Source: Leptospira mtsangambouensis (GTDB lineage: Bacteria; Spirochaetota; Leptospiria; Leptospirales; Leptospiraceae). From it: a stretch of DNA of 64,000 nt. The notes below the pieces were generated by a model, which ran no database searches, had not been told where the DNA came from, and saw nothing but the letters and a program-made list of their open reading frames with translations. Of this stretch, positions 60,505 through 64,000 are shown one piece after another. Both the position numbers and the translations under genes were made by a program. The first letter of the stretch is position 1; each line of letters opens with the position of its first letter. The stretch covers positions 1 through 64,000 of the forward strand of contig NZ_RQHK01000008.1 of the NCBI RefSeq assembly GCF_004770475.1, given 5' to 3'.

Positions 60505-60864
60505 ATGAGCTGGTCAGAAGAGAATTTATATACCATTCTGGAAAAAATAGGTTCTTCCATAAAAGGAAGACGTGTCCAAATGAACCTATCGCAGGAAGAA
60601 CTTGCAGAAAAAACTGGTGTATCCCTTTCCTCCATCGCTCGCTTAGAAACAGGGAAAGGAAATATTTCCCTACTCAATTTGCTTTCACTCTTAAAAGAAT
60701 TAGATTTACTCAACGAATTAGAACTAACCTTTCGTGACCCCAACTTTTCGTTATCTCTGATTGCAAAATCGAAAACAAAAAAACTGAGACAACGAGTAAG
60801 AAAACAAAAAGAAAAAGTACCTAACAAAAACGAGAAATGGGTCTGGGGCAACCAAAATGAGTGA
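60505..60864 (+). CDS. hipB: HipB-like antitoxin, XRE-family regulator
   Basis: 119 residues. A Cro/CI-type HTH spans about residues 15-70: IGSSIKGRRVQMNLSQEELAEKTGVSLSSIARLETGKGNISLLNLLSLLKELDLL. The C-terminal tail is very Lys-rich (KSKTKKLRQRVRKQKEKV). It is directly upstream of hipA and overlaps it by eight bases, the usual hipBA order. HipB binds and neutralises HipA and represses the operon. Predicted targets are the inverted repeats in the promoter. Confidence 0.88.
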   Translation: MSWSEENLYTILEKIGSSIKGRRVQMNLSQEELAEKTGVSLSSIARLETGKGNISLLNLLSLLKELDLLNELELTFRDPNFSLSLIAKSKTKKLRQRVRKQKEKVPNKNEKWVWGNQNE

Positions 60865-62182
60865 ACCCGTCACTTTAGCAAAGGTTTATCTATGGGGAAC
60901 GCTTCTCGGTTATATTTCTTGGAATGAAGAAGGGGAGTTTGCTTCTTTTGAATATGAAAATGATTTTTTAGATGCCCCAGTAGAACCTTCACCTCTCCTT
61001 ATGCCCAAAAGTAGATCTCTATACTCATTTCGAAATCTAAATGTAGACACCTTTAAAGGTTTACCAGGTATGTTTGCTGATTCCCTACCTGATAAATTCG
61101 GGAATGCCTTAATTGATGTTTGGCTTTCAAAAATAGGCAGAAATTCAAAATCATTTAACCCTGTAGAAAGATTGTGTTATATCGGCGAACGAGGAATGGG
61201 TGCTTTGGAATTTAAACCGGCAACATATAAATTAAAAACCAAAAATATACCAATAGAAATTGCTGAGATGGTAGAGTTAGCATCTGAAATTCTAAGTAAT
61301 CGTAAAAAATTCTCTACAAAATTAGAATTAAAGAATCAAAAGAAATTAAATGAATCTTTGACAAGTTTAATGACAATCGGAACATCCGCCGGTGGTGCAA
61401 GAGCAAAGTGTATTATCGCATACAACGAAAAAACAGGAGATGTTCGTTCTGGGCAGGTAAAAACTACAGAAGATTATTCGTATTGGATTATAAAGTTGGA
61501 TGGAATCCAAAACAATAAAGACAAAGAGCTAAATGATCCAAAGGGATTTGGGACAATCGAATATGCTTACTATCGAATGGCATTGGATTGCGGAATACAG
61601 ATGATGGAGTCAAAACTACTCGAAGAAAATGGCAGACATCATTTTATGACAAAACGTTTCGATCGCATTAATGGGGGAGAAAAATTACATATGCAATCTC
61701 TCTGTGCTATCGCCCATTACGATTTTAACATGGCTGGAGCTTATAGTTATGAACAAGCTTTTGAAGTGATTCGTAAAATCATTTTAGAAAACACTCGAAA
61801 TGCTTTAGAGCAACAATTCCGAAGAGCCGTTTTCAATATCATTTCTCGTAACCAAGATGATCATACTAAAAACATTGCTTTTTTAATGGATAAAACAGGG
61901 AAATGGAATTTATCACCTGCTTATGATATGACATATAGTTATAATCCCAATGGACAATGGACAAGTCGTCACCAAATGAGTATTAACGGAAAACGAGAGA
62001 ACTTTCAACTGGAAGACCTCATTGAGTTGGGTAAAAAAGCCGATCTCAAAATTTTACAAATCAAATCAATCATCAATCAAACAAAAGATATTCTTTCCTC
62101 CTGGAAAAAATATGCCAAACAATCCAATGTCCCGAATTCACTTTTAAACCCAATCCAGAAAAACTTAAATTTATCCATCTAA
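60857..62182 (+). CDS. hipA: HipA-family Ser/Thr kinase toxin
   Basis: 441 residues, the normal HipA length. The N-terminal subdomain has AKVYLWGTLLGYISW and FKGLPGMFADSLPDKFGN. The activation loop TIGTSAGGARAK contains Ser177, comparable to the autophosphorylated Ser150 of E. coli HipA. The catalytic NQDDHTKN is at 332-339 and the metal-binding LSPAYDMTYSYNP follows. HipA phosphorylates glutamyl-tRNA synthetase in E. coli and induces dormancy; relatives target other aminoacyl-tRNA synthetases, so the target here is unknown. All motifs are intact, so it should be active. Confidence 0.92.
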   Translation: MSEPVTLAKVYLWGTLLGYISWNEEGEFASFEYENDFLDAPVEPSPLLMPKSRSLYSFRNLNVDTFKGLPGMFADSLPDKFGNALIDVWLSKIGRNSKSFNPVERLCYIGERGMGALEFKPATYKLKTKNIPIEIAEMVELASEILSNRKKFSTKLELKNQKKLNESLTSLMTIGTSAGGARAKCIIAYNEKTGDVRSGQVKTTEDYSYWIIKLDGIQNNKDKELNDPKGFGTIEYAYYRMALDCGIQMMESKLLEENGRHHFMTKRFDRINGGEKLHMQSLCAIAHYDFNMAGAYSYEQAFEVIRKIILENTRNALEQQFRRAVFNIISRNQDDHTKNIAFLMDKTGKWNLSPAYDMTYSYNPNGQWTSRHQMSINGKRENFQLEDLIELGKKADLKILQIKSIINQTKDILSSWKKYAKQSNVPNSLLNPIQKNLNLSI

Positions 62183-62705
62183 TTCAATTTTCTCTTGAGT
62201 GGTAGGATAAGTTAACAAAACAATGATATAAGTATTGGCCAACTTCCGAGAATGTATATTATGTCGCATAACTGGTGATAGTTGAGTTGAGTGTACTCGT
62301 ACATCCTTTACAGTTTTGTTTCTATACATACTTTACAAAAAGGATCATAGAAATCCTACAAATCAAATAGAAACCTAAACGTTAATTTTTGTTTGGAATT
62401 CAAACCAAAATTAAATCAATCGATTGGCCAAGAAATACAGAAGAACCATACCGAACTACCTCCATAACAACTGAAACGAATCAATTTCCCAAGATCTTAA
62501 ATATTAAAAACGGCAATTGTCTTAAAGAATTCTATGAGACTTTACTAAAAATGAAACAGTCGTTACGTCGATGTGAAAATTTAGACGAAACATAAAGCAT
62601 TGTAGCGATATTCATGGTTTTTATATTCAAAATTGCTAAAATAAAAAATAAATTGCCTAATCAAGTATAGTTTCCAATTTGCATCAAAGTTTTCAAAAAA
62701 ACAAG
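62183..62705. other. Intergenic region downstream of hipA
   Basis: About 520 bases without a convincing gene. A 68-codon frame at 62389-62595 has no ribosome-binding site and a TTG start. A short palindrome, TTATG-TCG-CATAA, lies at 62259-62271; with its preceding A it resembles the ATTATGTCACATT elements of the rep promoters. Confidence 0.4.
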
Positions 62706-63674
62706 ATGTTAGAAATTAAAACCATAGTCACCAATGATATAAAAAAAGAATCGATTATAACCGGATTCGAGAGAATACTTTTTGAACGAGATTGTTTTGG
62801 TAATCTTTGGATTGGTTCTTGGAACCAAAGCCCTATTCTTTATAAGAATGATGGATCACAAATCACGCGTTACGAATTTCCCATTGGATATTATCTTTCA
62901 AGTGATAATCCTTTTGATTCAAATCAGGACTGCACCTTGTTTGGTTCTTCACAGTCTGTTTTATACTTCAAAGATGATGTGTTTTTTAACGTTCCTTCAC
63001 CAAAATTAGCAATCTCTGCACCTTACCAAATTCTTAATATTGGAAAATATACTTATGTAATTTTTGCTAATACAGGCGGAAGGAGACTCATCCATCGTTG
63101 GGATGGAGCCAGTTGGGAAACTTTAAATAATCAACTAGACTTTTTAAATCTCAATAACCTAAAACAAGTAAGTAAAAATAGAATTCTTGTGACAGAAAAC
63201 AATTCAGAAATTGCCTACATACTTGATTTGGATGGGAAGTTGGTCTCGGAATTTTCTACGAGTGGTGCACCAATGAAAGTAAAAGTGGATTCGAAAAGAA
63301 TTTTCTTATATTCAGATTCTAAACTTGAGGTCCGTAGTTCTGAAGGAGAATTAAAAAGCATTCTTGATTTGTATGACGAGTCGATAAAATCATATTTTGG
63401 TTCCTATCTAGAATTCATTGATTTAAATATAGAAGATGAATCCAATCTCACTTTGCTTCTAAGAGAAAGAAACAAAAAACCTGCAAAAAAACACCTATTG
63501 AACTTCAATTTAGATACATTGACTCTAACTCCTCATCCACTATACGATAGATTAACACCTGAAATGAATTTACTGCAATTTGAGAAAGATAACTCAGGAG
63601 GGTTTTGGTTTAAAATTTTTGGAAACCATTACTCTGAATCTTTCTTAACATTTAATAAGGAATTAACATTATGA
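62706..63674 (+). CDS. Unrecognised protein, possibly beta-propeller
   Basis: About 322 residues without a signal peptide. Repeated segments such as FERDCFGNLWIGSWNQSPILYKNDGSQITRYEF and IHRWDGASWETL, plus FDSNQDCTLFGSSQSVLYFKDD, suggest a repetitive beta-rich (propeller-like) cytoplasmic protein, but no family is identified. The ATG at 62706 is used; a TTG at 62679 is in frame. Its stop overlaps the next gene start (ATGA), so the two are coupled. It follows hipBA but is 520 bases away. Confidence 0.6.
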   Translation: MLEIKTIVTNDIKKESIITGFERILFERDCFGNLWIGSWNQSPILYKNDGSQITRYEFPIGYYLSSDNPFDSNQDCTLFGSSQSVLYFKDDVFFNVPSPKLAISAPYQILNIGKYTYVIFANTGGRRLIHRWDGASWETLNNQLDFLNLNNLKQVSKNRILVTENNSEIAYILDLDGKLVSEFSTSGAPMKVKVDSKRIFLYSDSKLEVRSSEGELKSILDLYDESIKSYFGSYLEFIDLNIEDESNLTLLLRERNKKPAKKHLLNFNLDTLTLTPHPLYDRLTPEMNLLQFEKDNSGGFWFKIFGNHYSESFLTFNKELTL

Positions 63675-64000
63675 AACAACATACAACGAAAGATTTTCAA
63701 AAGGCGGACTTTTACTCTGGAAACCTAAAAGAAATCATCATAGATCGTATGTTGGTATTTCAATCTCAGCGTGATACTTTTCAGAAGGCAATTGAAAAAA
63801 CTAAAACCAAACTAGACCAAAACTTTTTAAAAGATTTTGAAGTTATGTATGGTTTTAAACCTGGAAAAGAAATTTTAGAATGGGAGAACCTAAAAAAAGG
63901 CTACAAATCCATTATGTATGAAGTAGCAGATGTTTGGAATATGATTGATCACCACTCTGCCGAAGAAGAAGAAATGGAGGAAAATGAAGATGGTGGTTTT
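63671..64000 (+). CDS. Unrecognised protein, 3'-truncated by window edge
   Basis: An open frame of 110 codons with no stop before the window ends. It begins MKQHTTKDFQKADFYSG and has a charged helical central part (AIEKTKTKLDQNFLKDFEVMYGFKPGKEILEWENLKKGY), then a highly acidic stretch (AEEEEMEENEDGG). The ATG overlaps the previous stop, indicating co-translation. No family is recognised. Confidence 0.6.
   Translation, partial: MKQHTTKDFQKADFYSGNLKEIIIDRMLVFQSQRDTFQKAIEKTKTKLDQNFLKDFEVMYGFKPGKEILEWENLKKGYKSIMYEVADVWNMIDHHSAEEEEMEENEDGGF

Noticed and set aside
60486..60851. 121-codon frame antisense to hipB
   Set aside because: Opposite a clear XRE-family antitoxin; its composition mirrors the hipB codons.
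62389..62595. 68-codon open frame after hipA
   Set aside because: TTG start, no ribosome-binding site, no recognisable domain; it looks like chance in A+T-rich DNA, though a decayed fragment cannot be excluded.

Overview
The window looks like spirochaete DNA, most likely from a saprophytic Leptospira. The evidence is A+T-rich coding DNA, many lipoproteins with leptospira-like lipoboxes, an OpgG/OpgH periplasmic-glucan locus, a heme uptake locus of the HmuTUVS type, and many membrane-bound signalling proteins. A plasmid-type partition locus (parA/parB) sits between two divergent paralogues of a putative replication-initiator protein at about 22.6-26.7 kb. The DNA is therefore probably a secondary replicon (large plasmid or chromid). 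From memory, L. biflexa carries recBCD on its p74 replicon, which would fit, but that link is recall and inference, not something shown here.

Layout. 0-8.1 kb: recC (5' end outside the window), recB and recD, tightly coupled, then a convergent nucleoside deoxyribosyltransferase. 8.6-16.4 kb: a divergent heme-uptake locus. On the minus strand are a lipoprotein, an HmuY-like lipoprotein and a TonB-dependent receptor; on the plus strand is hmuTUVS. The two halves are joined by a 100-bp bidirectional promoter carrying two Fur-like boxes. 16.4-22.4 kb: an orphan histidine kinase, a 7TM PP2C phosphatase, small metabolic genes, two TetR regulators and a hotdog thioesterase with paired operators. 22.4-26.7 kb: the replication/partition region rep-parB-parA-rep, with two GC-rich palindromes (candidate parS) and duplicated, inverted rep-upstream segments. 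26.7-32.2 kb: a lipoprotein, an alpha/beta hydrolase and the opgG-orf-opgH operon. 32.3-39.7 kb: two tandem paralogous lipoproteins of unknown function, a REC-GGDEF protein, an SrkA-like kinase, a TrmH-like methyltransferase, and a dihydrofolate-reductase-like gene with a TetR gene around a double palindromic operator.

39.8-48.8 kb: a PAS histidine kinase, a three-gene MacB/DevABC-type ABC exporter, a DUF167 protein, an apparently frameshifted small membrane gene, and an ammonium transporter fused to a class III adenylate cyclase. 48.8-60.2 kb: an AraC regulator followed by an accessory metabolic cluster. It holds two zinc-less MDR oxidoreductases, a strictosidine-synthase/SMP-30-like propeller, a VOC protein, an SDR, a metallo-beta-lactamase-fold hydrolase, a CxxCH-containing propeller protein and an MFS transporter. 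A 15-bp motif recurs in front of every transcription unit of this cluster, which makes it a likely regulon. 60.5-62.2 kb: a HipBA toxin-antitoxin pair. 62.7-64.0 kb: two coupled genes of unknown function, the second cut by the window edge.

The best candidates for something undescribed are the Amt-cyclase receptor, the AraC-type regulon with its redox/propeller cluster, the inverted rep/ori duplication around parAB with its palindromes, the tandem lipoprotein pair, and the small membrane protein inserted between opgG and opgH. No tRNA, rRNA, CRISPR array or insertion sequence was seen. All family assignments were made by reading the sequence; no database search was run.
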